A stretch of 64,000 nucleotides of DNA from Xylophilus sp. GOD-11R (GTDB taxonomy: Bacteria > Pseudomonadota > Gammaproteobacteria > Burkholderiales > Burkholderiaceae_C), in the NCBI RefSeq assembly GCF_033546935.1, contig NZ_CP137854.1, forward strand, positions 4,960,001 to 5,024,000, written 5' to 3'. This document shows positions 33,096-41,183 of the stretch, piece by piece. The number at the start of each line of letters is the position of its first letter. The stretch's first letter is position 1. Position numbers and translations under genes: made by a program. The notes beneath the pieces are model-generated. The model worked only from the letters and a program-made list of their open reading frames with translations, was not told where the DNA came from and did no database searches.

Positions 33096-34133
33096 TCAAG
33101 CGCTTTCTCGGGCGACGATGCGGAACCCCAGGTCGGCGATGCGATGTTCGCTCGCCATCCCGCGCCCGGCGGCCACCGTTCCCAGCCGGCGCAGCAGCAT
33201 GCGACCGGCTTCGGCGCCGAGTTCGCGCGAGCGCACCTGCACGCTGGTCAGCGAGGGCACGGTGGCCGCGGCGATCGGCTGGTCGGAGAAACCGACGACG
33301 GCGATCTTCTGCGGCACCGCCCAGCCCTGTCGCTGGCACTCGAAGAGCGCCGCGGCGGCCAGCGTGTCGTTGCTGCAGAAGACGCCGTCGATGGACGGAT
33401 GGCGCTCCAGCAGTTCGCGCAGGGCCCGAGCGCCCGTCTCGAAGGTGGTGGGTGGCGCGCCGGCGTCGATGCAGGCGGGCGCGATGTCGCGCCGGGCCAG
33501 CGCGGCGGTGAAGCCTTCCAGGCGCTTGGCCGAACGCTGTTCCTCGATGCCGATATAGGCCGGACGCCGGCAGCCGCGCGCCAGCAGGTGCTCGGCCGCC
33601 GCCTCGCCGGCGGCGTAGTTCGAGAAGCCGACCGCCATGTCGAGCGGCTCCAGGCCCAGGTCCCAGGTCTCGACGATGGGAATGCCGGCAGCCGCCAGAC
33701 GGCCACGAACCGCTTCGGAGCGTTCGGAGCCGGTGAGCACCATAGCGTCGACGCGGCGTCCCAGGAAGGTGTCGACCAGGCGTTCCTCGCCCACCGGCCC
33801 GTAGCCGGACTGGCCCAGCAGCAGCTGGTAGCCCGCCGCGGCCAGCACTTCGGACAGGCCGTCGATGGTTTCGGCGAACCAGGCGTTCGACAGCGTGGGC
33901 ACGATGCAGCCGACGATGCGCGAACGGCTGGACGCGAGCGTGCCCGCGTTGAGGTTGGGCACGTAGCCGAGCCGGGCGATGGCTTCCTGCACCGCCACGC
34001 GGGTGGCGGGCGCCACGCTGGCGGGGTTGCTCAGGACGCGCGAAACCGTGACGCGGGCAACACCCGCCAGGCGCGCCACGTCCGCCATGCGGACCGGGCC
34101 GCTCGGGCCGTCCGGGTAATCAGGTGCTTTCAC
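33096..34133 (-). CDS. LacI family regulator, second of a tandem pair
   Basis: A 345-residue LacI/GalR-type repressor. The N-terminal helix-turn-helix and hinge read MADVARLAGVARVTVSRVLSNP and LGYVPNLNAGTLASSRSRIVG. The sugar-binding-like domain has the GntR-subgroup pattern: PTLSNAWFAETIDGL, LLGQSGYGP, VVGFSDQPIAAATVPSLTSVQV. It overlaps the upstream LacI gene by 14 bases and is its close relative with the same length, so the pair arose by duplication. No catabolic genes of the same direction follow; the regulated genes are not evident. Confidence 0.9.
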   Translation of the reverse strand: MKAPDYPDGPSGPVRMADVARLAGVARVTVSRVLSNPASVAPATRVAVQEAIARLGYVPNLNAGTLASSRSRIVGCIVPTLSNAWFAETIDGLSEVLAAAGYQLLLGQSGYGPVGEERLVDTFLGRRVDAMVLTGSERSEAVRGRLAAAGIPIVETWDLGLEPLDMAVGFSNYAAGEAAAEHLLARGCRRPAYIGIEEQRSAKRLEGFTAALARRDIAPACIDAGAPPTTFETGARALRELLERHPSIDGVFCSNDTLAAAALFECQRQGWAVPQKIAVVGFSDQPIAAATVPSLTSVQVRSRELGAEAGRMLLRRLGTVAAGRGMASEHRIADLGFRIVARESA

Positions 34134-35157
34134 GTCGCACGACCTCGAAACCGATATCCACTGCCGTGTCGGCCTGCTGCTGTCCGCTCAAGCGCGCCAG
34201 CAGCAACTGGCCGGCGCGTTCACCGATGCAGCTGCCACGAACCCGTACCGTGGAGAGACGCGGAAACCCCGCGCGGGCGATCGGCATGTCGCCGAAACCC
34301 ATGACCGCGATGCGGCCGGGTATGTCCCAGCCGCGTCGGTGGCACTCGAAAAGCGCACCGGCAGCCAGGATGTCGTTTTGGCAGAAGATCGCGTCGATGT
34401 CGGGACGGCGCGCCAGCAGGGCCGACAGCCGCAGTCCCACGTCGTCGATCTGTGCGGGAGGCAGGATGAGTTCGGCCGGCACGTCGCCCGCGCCGCGTTC
34501 GGTGGCGATGGAACGCAGGCCGGCCAGTCGCTGCATGGCGCGGTCTTCGTCGGCGCCGATATAGGCGGGGCAACGGTAGCCGCAGTCGAACAGGTGGGCG
34601 CCGGCGACACGGCCGCCCTCGTGCTGCGAAAAGCCGACCGACAGGTCGATCGGCGCGGCGGCCAGGTCCCAGGTCTCGACCACGGGAATTCCGCTGCGCT
34701 GCAGCCTGGAGCGCAGGCCGGCGGCATGGTTGGTGCCGGTCAGCACGATGGCGTCAACGCGCCGCGCCAGGAAGGAATCGACCTGACGGGCCTCGTCTTC
34801 GACGCGGTAACCGGTCTGGCCCAACAGCATCTGGTAGCCGCCGTCGCCCAAGGTGCGGGCCAGCGCCTCGACGGTCTCCGAGAACGCCGGGTACGAGATC
34901 GACGGCACCAGGCAGCCGACGATGCGCGAGCGTCGCGACGCCAGGCTGCCCGCCGTCATGTTGGGCAGATAACCGAGCTGGGCGACCGCCGCCTGGACTG
35001 CGGCCAGCGTGGGGGCTGCCACCTGGTCGGGCGTATTGAGCGCGCGCGACACCGTCACCAGCGACACGCCGGCGGTCGCCGCGACGTCCGCCATGCGGGC
35101 GGTCCCGGGCGTCGTGGCGGCCATGCGGCGGCGTTTCGGATGAGCAGCGGAAGTCAA
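34120..35157 (-). CDS. LacI family regulator, first of a tandem pair
   Basis: A 345-residue paralogue of the next gene. The DNA-binding part starts after ~20 extra residues: MADVAATAGVSLVTVSRALNTP and LGYLPNMTAGSLASRRSRIVG. The ligand domain has LLGQTGYRVEDEARQV, ETWDLAAAPIDLSVGFS and MGFGDMPIARAGFPRLSTV, aligned throughout with the neighbour. Both seem to be GntR-subgroup members, which often respond to gluconate-type acids, but the ligand is not known. Two LacI-type operators lie upstream, suggesting autoregulation. Confidence 0.9.
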   Translation of the reverse strand: MTSAAHPKRRRMAATTPGTARMADVAATAGVSLVTVSRALNTPDQVAAPTLAAVQAAVAQLGYLPNMTAGSLASRRSRIVGCLVPSISYPAFSETVEALARTLGDGGYQMLLGQTGYRVEDEARQVDSFLARRVDAIVLTGTNHAAGLRSRLQRSGIPVVETWDLAAAPIDLSVGFSQHEGGRVAGAHLFDCGYRCPAYIGADEDRAMQRLAGLRSIATERGAGDVPAELILPPAQIDDVGLRLSALLARRPDIDAIFCQNDILAAGALFECHRRGWDIPGRIAVMGFGDMPIARAGFPRLSTVRVRGSCIGERAGQLLLARLSGQQQADTAVDIGFEVVRREST

Positions 35158-35315
35158 GAAGGCAGGAAAAGGAGAGGAAACAAGGCCCGGCGGGCAAGGA
35201 ATCGTTGGCTTCGTCGTTCTGGTGTACGAAACTAACGGCCGACCGGATTCAGTCAGCGCGGCAGTATGCAGCCGCGCTGCGACATTCGTGTCACACCTCC
35301 GCCACGGTTATGGTT

Positions 35316-35419
35316 ATGAAAACGCTTCCATCGGCGATGTTTTCCTGCCTTTTGTGTCGCACCTTTTTCCCCTGACAAGAAGTGCCAAGTTTTTCACATG
35401 CATATGGGAGCGTTTCCAT
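35316..35419. promoter_or_regulatory. Two LacI-family operators upstream of the LacI pair
   Basis: Site 1 at 35316-35331 (ATGAAAACGCTTCCAT) and site 2 at 35404-35419 (ATGGGAGCGTTTCCAT) are near-palindromes centred on CG, the layout of GalR/LacI operators. Each has two mismatched pairs of eight, and their centres are 88 bp apart. Site 2 is flanked by a further CATATG on both sides. They lie in the 322-bp gap between the LacI genes and the LysR gene; nothing else recognisable is there. DNA looping between the two is possible. Confidence 0.75.
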
Positions 35420-35479
35420 ATGCGATGGTCGCGCGCCCGTCGGTTGGATGTCGCAACGCTCGGCGCGTCCTCGAGCGCA

Positions 35480-36388
35480 TCAGGAGGTCGAGGCGAAACG
35501 TTCGTCGAAACAGCCGCCAACCCAATCGATGAAAACCCGCACTCGTGGCGACAACAGCCGGCTGTGCGGATACAGCACCGAATACGGCATCGGCGGGCAG
35601 GGGTAGTCGCGCAGGATCTCGACCAGGCCACCCTCGCGCAGTTGACGCGCCACGCCGTAGCGCGGCACCTGGATGATTCCGCAGCCCTGCTCGGCGCAGG
35701 TCTTGTAGCTGTCGGCGCTGTTCACGCTGATCCAGCCCTCGAGCAGGTGCTGCTCCACGCGGCCTTGCACCTGGAACTCCAGCGGATAGAAGCCGGCGCG
35801 CGCGGTGGAGAAGAAGTTCACCGCCCGGTGGCCCACCAGATCGGCCGGTGAGCCGGGCGTGCCGCGCTCGCGCAGGTAGGCCGGGCTGGCGCAGGTCACC
35901 TGGTCGATCAGCGCCAGGCGCCGGGTCACCAGCGAGGAATCGCGCGGCTCGCCGGCCCGCACCACACAGTCGACGCCCTCGCGCACCAGGTCGACCAGCC
36001 GGTCGCCACTGCCCACGGCCAGTTCGATGTCGGGGTAGCGGGCGTGGAATTCCTGGATGCGCGGCAGCAGGATCTCGTTGGCCGGCGCGCCGTGAATATC
36101 GATGCGCAGCCGGCCCTGCGGGCTGAGCGCCCGCTGCGCGAGCGACGACTCGGCGTCTTCCAAATCGTGCAGCAGCGCCCGGCAACGCTCGTAGAAGGCC
36201 TCGCCGTCGACCGTGGTGCGCACCTCGCGGGTGGTGCGCTCGAGCAGGCGCACCCGCAGGCGCGCTTCGAGCTGCTTGATGGCGTTGGTGGCCGTGGCAC
36301 GCGGAATCGACAGCGCCGCCGCCGCGCGAGTGAAGCTGCGCAGGTCGACGATGGAGATGAAAAGCCGCATCGAGTCGAACCGGTCCAT
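35480..36388 (-). CDS. LysR family transcriptional regulator
   Basis: A 302-residue regulator. The N-terminal winged helix (MRLFISIVDLRSFTRAAAAL, ATATNAIKQLEARLRVRLLERTT) is followed by the periplasmic-binding-like effector domain starting with GRLRIDIHGAPANEILLPRI. The start at 36388 gives the standard LysR length; the frame is open further upstream but without similarity. It is divergent from the DoxX/pao operon, 113 bases apart, so it most likely controls that operon. The co-inducer is unknown. Confidence 0.9.
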   Translation of the reverse strand: MDRFDSMRLFISIVDLRSFTRAAAALSIPRATATNAIKQLEARLRVRLLERTTREVRTTVDGEAFYERCRALLHDLEDAESSLAQRALSPQGRLRIDIHGAPANEILLPRIQEFHARYPDIELAVGSGDRLVDLVREGVDCVVRAGEPRDSSLVTRRLALIDQVTCASPAYLRERGTPGSPADLVGHRAVNFFSTARAGFYPLEFQVQGRVEQHLLEGWISVNSADSYKTCAEQGCGIIQVPRYGVARQLREGGLVEILRDYPCPPMPYSVLYPHSRLLSPRVRVFIDWVGGCFDERFASTS

Positions 36389-36501
36389 GTTGCAGCTGCA
36401 TTGTTGAGACGGGCGGAATTGTATTGACCGTTTCGATGGCTTTATCCCGTTCGTACAAACACCCAGACTGGCCGTCCCCCGACCGAAGAACGAGGATCGC
36501 C

Positions 36502-37020
36502 ATGCCTTTGCCGCCTCTCCCCTCCACGCTCCTGCAGCTCCGCCGCCACGGCGCGAGCTTCCGCGCACGCCTGGAAAACCCCGCCTGGCTGCTGCTGCGG
36601 ATGGCCTTCGGCGCCATGCTGATGACGCACGGCGTGCCCAAGATGCTCGGCCGCGCCCACGGCAGCATGGCCGACCCGATGGCGGGCTCGGTCCGTCTCA
36701 TCGGCGAAGTGCTGCAGTTGCCGGCCGCACCGTTGATTGGCTGGTGCGTCGCGCTGCTCGAAGGCGCGGGCGGCCTGCTGCTGGTGGCCGGCTGGCTGAC
36801 GCGCCCGCTGGCGGCGATGGTGACGGTGCAGATGCTGGTCATCAGCTGGCTGCTCGCCCCGACCTTCGCCTGGATCGACCGAGGCTTCGAATACCCGCTG
36901 ATGTTGGCCTTCGTCGCGTTTTTCATGCTGACGCGCGGCGCCGGCCCGGTGTCGGTCGACGCCTGGCTGGCGCGCGGCCGGCAAACCCCGGCGCCCGCGT
37001 GGCCGGAGGTGGCGCGATGA
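36502..37020 (+). CDS. DoxX family membrane protein
   Basis: A 172-residue protein with four hydrophobic segments. The DoxX features are MAFGAMLMTHGVPKMLG after the first helix, GWCVALLEGAGGLLLVAGWLTR, and a final helix at YPLMLAFVAFFMLT. DoxX-like proteins are small membrane proteins sometimes linked to redox enzymes. Its stop overlaps the Fe-S subunit start as ATGA, so it belongs to the pao operon. A role in electron transfer to or from the oxidoreductase is speculation. Confidence 0.8.
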   Translation: MPLPPLPSTLLQLRRHGASFRARLENPAWLLLRMAFGAMLMTHGVPKMLGRAHGSMADPMAGSVRLIGEVLQLPAAPLIGWCVALLEGAGGLLLVAGWLTRPLAAMVTVQMLVISWLLAPTFAWIDRGFEYPLMLAFVAFFMLTRGAGPVSVDAWLARGRQTPAPAWPEVAR

Positions 37021-37631
37021 AGCCGTTGGCCAGGCTGCCGCTGCGCCGCCGCACGCTGATGGTGGGGTCGCTGAGCGGGGTGGCGGGCGCCGCCGTGGCG
37101 CAGGCACCGTCCACGCCCGCCGAAGCAACGGCCGACGGGCGCGTGCCGGTGTCGCTCACGGTCAACGGCCAGGCGGTCGCGCTGCAGCTGCAGCCGCGCG
37201 AATCGCTGCTCGACGTGCTGCGCGAACGGCTCGACCTGACCGGCGCCAAGAAGGGTTGCGACCACGGCCAATGCGGCGCCTGCACGGTGCACCTGGACGG
37301 TCGCCGGGTGGCGTCGTGCCTGACCCTGGCCGTCAAGACTGACGGCCGGACGGTGACCACCATCGAAGGCCTCGCCGCGCCCGATGGCACGCTGCACCCG
37401 ATGCAGCAGGCCTTCGTCGACCACGACGCGCTGCAATGCGGCTACTGCACGCCGGGGCAGGTGATGGCGGCCGTCGCCTGCGTGCGCGAAGGCCATGCGA
37501 CGAGCGAGGCGCAGATCCGCGAGTACATGAGCGGCAACCTCTGCCGCTGCGGCGCCTATGCGGCCATCCTGCGGGCGATCCGCGAGGCCGCGCCGCGCAT
37601 GTCGGCCCCGCAAGGCGGCCGCCATGCGTGA
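37017..37631 (+). CDS. paoA: Aldehyde oxidoreductase 2Fe-2S subunit (PaoA-like)
   Basis: A 204-residue iron-sulfur subunit of a xanthine-oxidase-family enzyme. A twin-arginine signal (RRRTLMVGSLSG, residues ~10-21) predicts export to the periplasm. The plant-ferredoxin-type cluster site is CDHGQCGACTVHLDG with a fourth Cys in VASCLTL. The second cluster site is QCGYCTPGQVM plus GNLCRCGAY. This matches E. coli PaoA (YagT), which carries the Tat signal for the whole PaoABC complex. It is followed by the damaged FAD gene and the Mo subunit gene. Confidence 0.9.
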   Translation: MKPLARLPLRRRTLMVGSLSGVAGAAVAQAPSTPAEATADGRVPVSLTVNGQAVALQLQPRESLLDVLRERLDLTGAKKGCDHGQCGACTVHLDGRRVASCLTLAVKTDGRTVTTIEGLAAPDGTLHPMQQAFVDHDALQCGYCTPGQVMAAVACVREGHATSEAQIREYMSGNLCRCGAYAAILRAIREAAPRMSAPQGGRHA

Positions 37632-38284
37632 CTTCGCCTACCTGCGCCCCGCCAGCGCCGCCGAGGCGGTGGCACTGCTCGGCCGGCACCGGCCCGGTGC
37701 GCGCTATTTCGCCGGCGGCACCACGCTACAACCGGGCGCACGCGGTGCTGGGCGCGAGCCCGGCCTGCGCGGCGGTGTACCCGGGCGATCTGGCCGTGGC
37801 CCTGGTCGCGCTCGACGCGGTGGTCGACACCGTCGGCGCCGCCGGCAAGCGCTCGCTGCCGGTCGCCGCGCTCCACTTGGCTCCCGGCGACACGCCGCAG
37901 CGCGAGACGGTGCTGGAAGGCGACGAACTCATCGTGCGCATCCGCTTGCCGCGCAGCGCGGCGGCCCGGCGCTCGACCTACCACAAGGTGCGCGACCGCG
38001 AGTCCTTTGCCTTCGCCCTGGCCTCGGCCGCCGTGGCGCTGGAGATCGGCGGCGGCCGGGTGCGCGACGTGCGCATCGCCCTCGGCGGCGTGGCCACCCG
38101 GCCGTGGCGCGCGAGCCAGGCCGAGCGCAGCCTCGTCGGTGCCTCGCTCACCCGCGCATCGGCACGCCGCGCCGCCGAGCTGGCGTTCGCCGATGCGCGT
38201 CCGCTGTCGCACAACGCGTTCAAGGTGGCGCTCGGCGTGGAGACGGTCACCGACGCGCTCCTGCTGGCCCGCGACAGGAGCTGA
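37624..38284 (+). pseudogene. paoB: FAD-binding subunit of the aldehyde oxidoreductase, internally deleted and frameshifted
   Basis: The gene starts normally (MRDFAYLRPASAAEAVALL to FAGGTTL, first ~36 codons). It then jumps, at about 37724-37730, into a different frame at a point matching PaoB residue ~148: YNRAHAVLGASPACAA, DLAVALVALDAVVD and the intact C-terminus to LLLARDRS. About 110 residues are missing, including most of the FAD site and the Cys-rich region that carries the extra 4Fe-4S cluster in PaoB. The remaining 661 bases are not a multiple of three. Either a real deletion or an assembly error; the flanking subunit genes are intact. Confidence 0.85.
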
Positions 38285-38289
38285 CACCC

Positions 38290-40521
38290 ATGGCCATCCG
38301 TACCCCCACTCCCACCCCCCGCACGCCGCAGCCCGGCGCCGAACGCGTCGATGCGCGCGACAAGGTCCGTGGCGCGCTGCGCTACGCCGGCGACCAGCGA
38401 CGGCCCGGCCTGCTGCACGCCGCGCTGGTCGGTTCGCGCATCGCGCGCGGCAGCGTCGAGGCGATCGACACCCGGGCCGCGCGGCGCCTGCCCGGCGTGC
38501 AGGCGGTATTCACCCACGAGGACATCGACGCGTTCGAAGGCGGCGGCTTCCTGATGGCCGGCGGCTTCGGCTTCCAGAGCGTCTACCCCCTGCGTTCGGC
38601 GCAGATCGCCCATCGCGGCCAGACGGTGGCGATGGTGGTGGCCGACAGCCTGGAGACCGCCCGCGAAGCCGCCGCGCTGGTGACCGTGCGTTATGCGACC
38701 GTGCCGTTTTCCGCCGGCCTCGACCAGGCCGACGCGCCGCCGGTGGCGCAGGCTTCGGTGCTGCCCCTGCCGCCATTCGCCGACCGGCGCGTGGGCGACG
38801 CGCCCGCCGCGCTGCAGAGCGCCGCCGTCACCGTCGACCTGCGCTTTGAGCTGCCGGCGCAGCACCAGAACCCGATGGAGATCATCGCCACGCTGGCCGA
38901 GTGGCAGGACGGCCGGCTCACCGTGCACGAGCCGACGCAGAACAGCGAAGGCGTGCGCCACGGGCTGGCGCGGCAGCTGGGCATTTCACCGGGCCTGGTG
39001 CGGGTGGTGTCGCCATCGCTCGGCGGCGGTTTCGGGCAGAAGAACTCCCTGCAGCCGCACACCGCGCTGGTCGCCCTGGCCGCACGGCGGCTGGGCCGGC
39101 CGGTCAAGCTGGTCATGACCCGTGCCCAGCAGTTCCACAACGCGAGCTTTCGGCCGGCCGGGCGCCACCGGGTGCGACTGGGTGCCGATGCCGGCGGGCG
39201 CCTGGTGGCGGCCGTGCACGAGATCGACCAGCAGACCTCGCGCCACGACCTGTTTCCCTCGGTGGGCACCGAGATCACGGCGCGCCTCTACGGCGTGTCG
39301 CATTACCTGGGCGTGGAGCGGCTGGTGCGCACCGACGTGCAGACGCCCGGCTACATGCGCGCGCCCTTCGAGCATCCCGCCGCCTTCGCGTTCGAGAGCG
39401 CCGTCGACGAGATGGCCTATGCGCTGGACCGCGACCCGGTCGCCTTCCGGCTGGCCAACGACGCCGCGACCGACCCACTCACCGGCAAGCCCTTTTCGTC
39501 GCGCCACAGCACCGAATGCCTGGTGCGTGGCAGTGAGATGTTCGGCTGGCAGCGCCGCAGCATGGCGCCAGGCTCGATGCGGGCGCCCGATGGCAGCCTG
39601 GTCGGCTGGGGCGTCGCGCTGGGTCTCTACAAGGCCGCGATGGCACCAGCCTTCGCCACGGTGCGGCTGCAGGCCGACGGCGCGGTGCGGGTGTCGGTGG
39701 GCGGGCACGAGATGGGGCAGGGCCTGCGCACCACCATCGCGGTGACCGTGGCCCGCACGCTGGGCGCGCCGATCGCCGCGGTGGAAGTTCGGATCGGTGA
39801 CACCGCGGGCGCGCCGCAGCATCTCACCGCCGGCTCCTGGGGCACCGCCACCGCGCTGCCGCCGGTGATGGAGGCCGTGGAGCGCCTGCTGGACGACCTG
39901 CGCCAGCACGCGGGCGACGCCACCACCGCGCCGGGCACGAACGCGCTGCAGCTGTTGCGCGGCTCCGGGCGGCCGTTCGCGCAGGCCGAGAGCCGCCGCC
40001 GCGCACCCGGCCAGCCGGAGCAGGTCTTCGGCCGGCTCACTGGTGGATTGCCGGCGGCGGCGGGCCCGGAATATCCGGACTTCGTGGCCTTCAGCTTCAT
40101 CGCGCATTTCGTCGAGGTGCGCGTGGAGCCGACGACGCGGCGCATCCGGGTGCCACGCGTGGTGAGCGTGGCCGACTGCGGCGCGGTGATCAGCCCGCGC
40201 ACCGCCCGCAGCCAGGTCGAGGGCGGCGTGGTCTGGGGCATCGGCGCGGCCCTGCGCGAGGCCAGCGAGGTGGATCCGCGCTACGGCGGCTTTCTCAACA
40301 CCGACCTGGCCGAATACGTGCTGCCGGTCGCCGCCGATATCGGCCGCATCGAGGTCGACTTCGTCGGCCGGCCCGACTACCGCTTCAACGCCTCGGGCGC
40401 CAAGGGGCTCGGCGAGGTGGCGATGGTGGGTGTGGCGCCGGCCATCGCCAATGCAGTTTTCCACGCGACCGGCAGGCGTTTTCGACGACTGCCTTTGCTG
40501 ATGGACGATTTGTTCGCATGA
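38290..40521 (+). CDS. paoC: Aldehyde oxidoreductase molybdenum-binding subunit (PaoC-like)
   Basis: A 743-residue catalytic subunit of the xanthine-oxidase family. It begins with RVDARDKVRGALRYAGD. Mo-cofactor contacts appear as SLGGGFGQKN, VGGHEMGQGLRTT and TPGYMRAPFEHP-like (read QTPGYMRAPFE). The catalytic Glu is in GAKGLGEVAMVGV near the C-terminus. The length is close to E. coli PaoC (~730). Such enzymes oxidise aldehydes to acids. It has no signal of its own and would be exported with the Fe-S subunit; without a working FAD subunit the complex is likely impaired. Confidence 0.92.
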   Translation: MAIRTPTPTPRTPQPGAERVDARDKVRGALRYAGDQRRPGLLHAALVGSRIARGSVEAIDTRAARRLPGVQAVFTHEDIDAFEGGGFLMAGGFGFQSVYPLRSAQIAHRGQTVAMVVADSLETAREAAALVTVRYATVPFSAGLDQADAPPVAQASVLPLPPFADRRVGDAPAALQSAAVTVDLRFELPAQHQNPMEIIATLAEWQDGRLTVHEPTQNSEGVRHGLARQLGISPGLVRVVSPSLGGGFGQKNSLQPHTALVALAARRLGRPVKLVMTRAQQFHNASFRPAGRHRVRLGADAGGRLVAAVHEIDQQTSRHDLFPSVGTEITARLYGVSHYLGVERLVRTDVQTPGYMRAPFEHPAAFAFESAVDEMAYALDRDPVAFRLANDAATDPLTGKPFSSRHSTECLVRGSEMFGWQRRSMAPGSMRAPDGSLVGWGVALGLYKAAMAPAFATVRLQADGAVRVSVGGHEMGQGLRTTIAVTVARTLGAPIAAVEVRIGDTAGAPQHLTAGSWGTATALPPVMEAVERLLDDLRQHAGDATTAPGTNALQLLRGSGRPFAQAESRRRAPGQPEQVFGRLTGGLPAAAGPEYPDFVAFSFIAHFVEVRVEPTTRRIRVPRVVSVADCGAVISPRTARSQVEGGVVWGIGAALREASEVDPRYGGFLNTDLAEYVLPVAADIGRIEVDFVGRPDYRFNASGAKGLGEVAMVGVAPAIANAVFHATGRRFRRLPLLMDDLFA

Positions 40522-40596
40522 TGCACCGAGCGCCCCGGGTCACGGCCATGGAAATTTCCGAATCCGCCGTGCGGTCCGCGCCGTATAGCACCGCCT

Positions 40597-40752
40597 ATGA
40601 CCGAGCCCCGTACCGAAGCCGAACTGGAAGAAGAACGCCGCTACGAGCGCGCCTTGCTGCTCAACACCGTCCTGATGATCGTCATCGGGTTCATGATGGT
40701 GTCCATCGTCTGCACCCTGGCCGCGGCCTTTTTCTACTTTCTCCATCGCTGA
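40597..40752 (+). CDS. Small single-span membrane protein (51 residues)
   Basis: A short gene of unknown function, starting ATG and ending TGA. The N-terminal 17 residues are strongly charged (EAELEEERRYERA), followed by one or two adjoining hydrophobic stretches (LLNTVLMIVIGFMMVSIVC, then AAAFFYFLHR). This charged-head, single-helix form is typical of small regulatory or complex-stabilising membrane proteins. It lies between paoC and a convergent hypothetical gene. No family recognised. Confidence 0.55.
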   Translation: MTEPRTEAELEEERRYERALLLNTVLMIVIGFMMVSIVCTLAAAFFYFLHR

Positions 40753-40755
40753 AGT

Positions 40756-41124
40756 TCAGACCAGCTCGAAGGCCGAGCGCAAGGCCTCGCAGAACGTCGG
40801 CGTGCCGGTGATCGAGAGGCTCACCGAATGCCGGGTGATGCCGGGCGTGCGGCTGCCGACAGCGACGGTGCCGGCCTGGGGATCGAAATGCAGCTCGACC
40901 GCCGTGCGCACTTCTTCGGCGCCCTCGAGCAGGTAGTCCCATTCGCCACCTTCATCGAGCGGTGCGCGTGCATGGGGAAAGCTCTCGTGCGCCCAGCCCA
41001 GCACCCGAGCGATTTCTGCCCACAGCGCGGGCAGCCGGTCGACGGCCACCGAGGCCATCGCATCGAAGACCGCCGAGCCGTCGGCGTCTTCGCTGATGTC
41101 GAAATCGAGGTAATGCAGTTCCAT
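40756..41124 (-). CDS. Conserved-type hypothetical protein (122 residues)
   Basis: A small soluble acidic protein I do not recognise by name. Its opening MELHYLDFDISEDADGSAVFDAMASV, with alternating Asp/Glu and aromatic residues, and the WDYLLEG and TRHSVSLSITGTPTFCEAL segments suggest a compact alpha/beta fold. No signal peptide or metal motif. It is transcribed towards the small membrane protein gene, 59 bases downstream of the RND gene's stop on the same strand, and may be co-transcribed or independent. Confidence 0.65.
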   Translation of the reverse strand: MELHYLDFDISEDADGSAVFDAMASVAVDRLPALWAEIARVLGWAHESFPHARAPLDEGGEWDYLLEGAEEVRTAVELHFDPQAGTVAVGSRTPGITRHSVSLSITGTPTFCEALRSAFELV

Positions 41125-41183
41125 GAAAGCGATGATGCCCGGGCACCGAAGCGCCCGGGCATCCGGCCCTCATGCGGTCGCGG

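Noticed and set aside
35222-35851. 209-codon plus-strand frame across the LacI operators and LysR 3' end
   Set aside because: Overlaps the LysR coding region antisense and has no domain; the 5' part is the operator region.
37436-38284. A simple one-base sequencing error in paoB
   Set aside because: Restoring the frame does not restore the missing ~110 residues; a deletion is needed as well.
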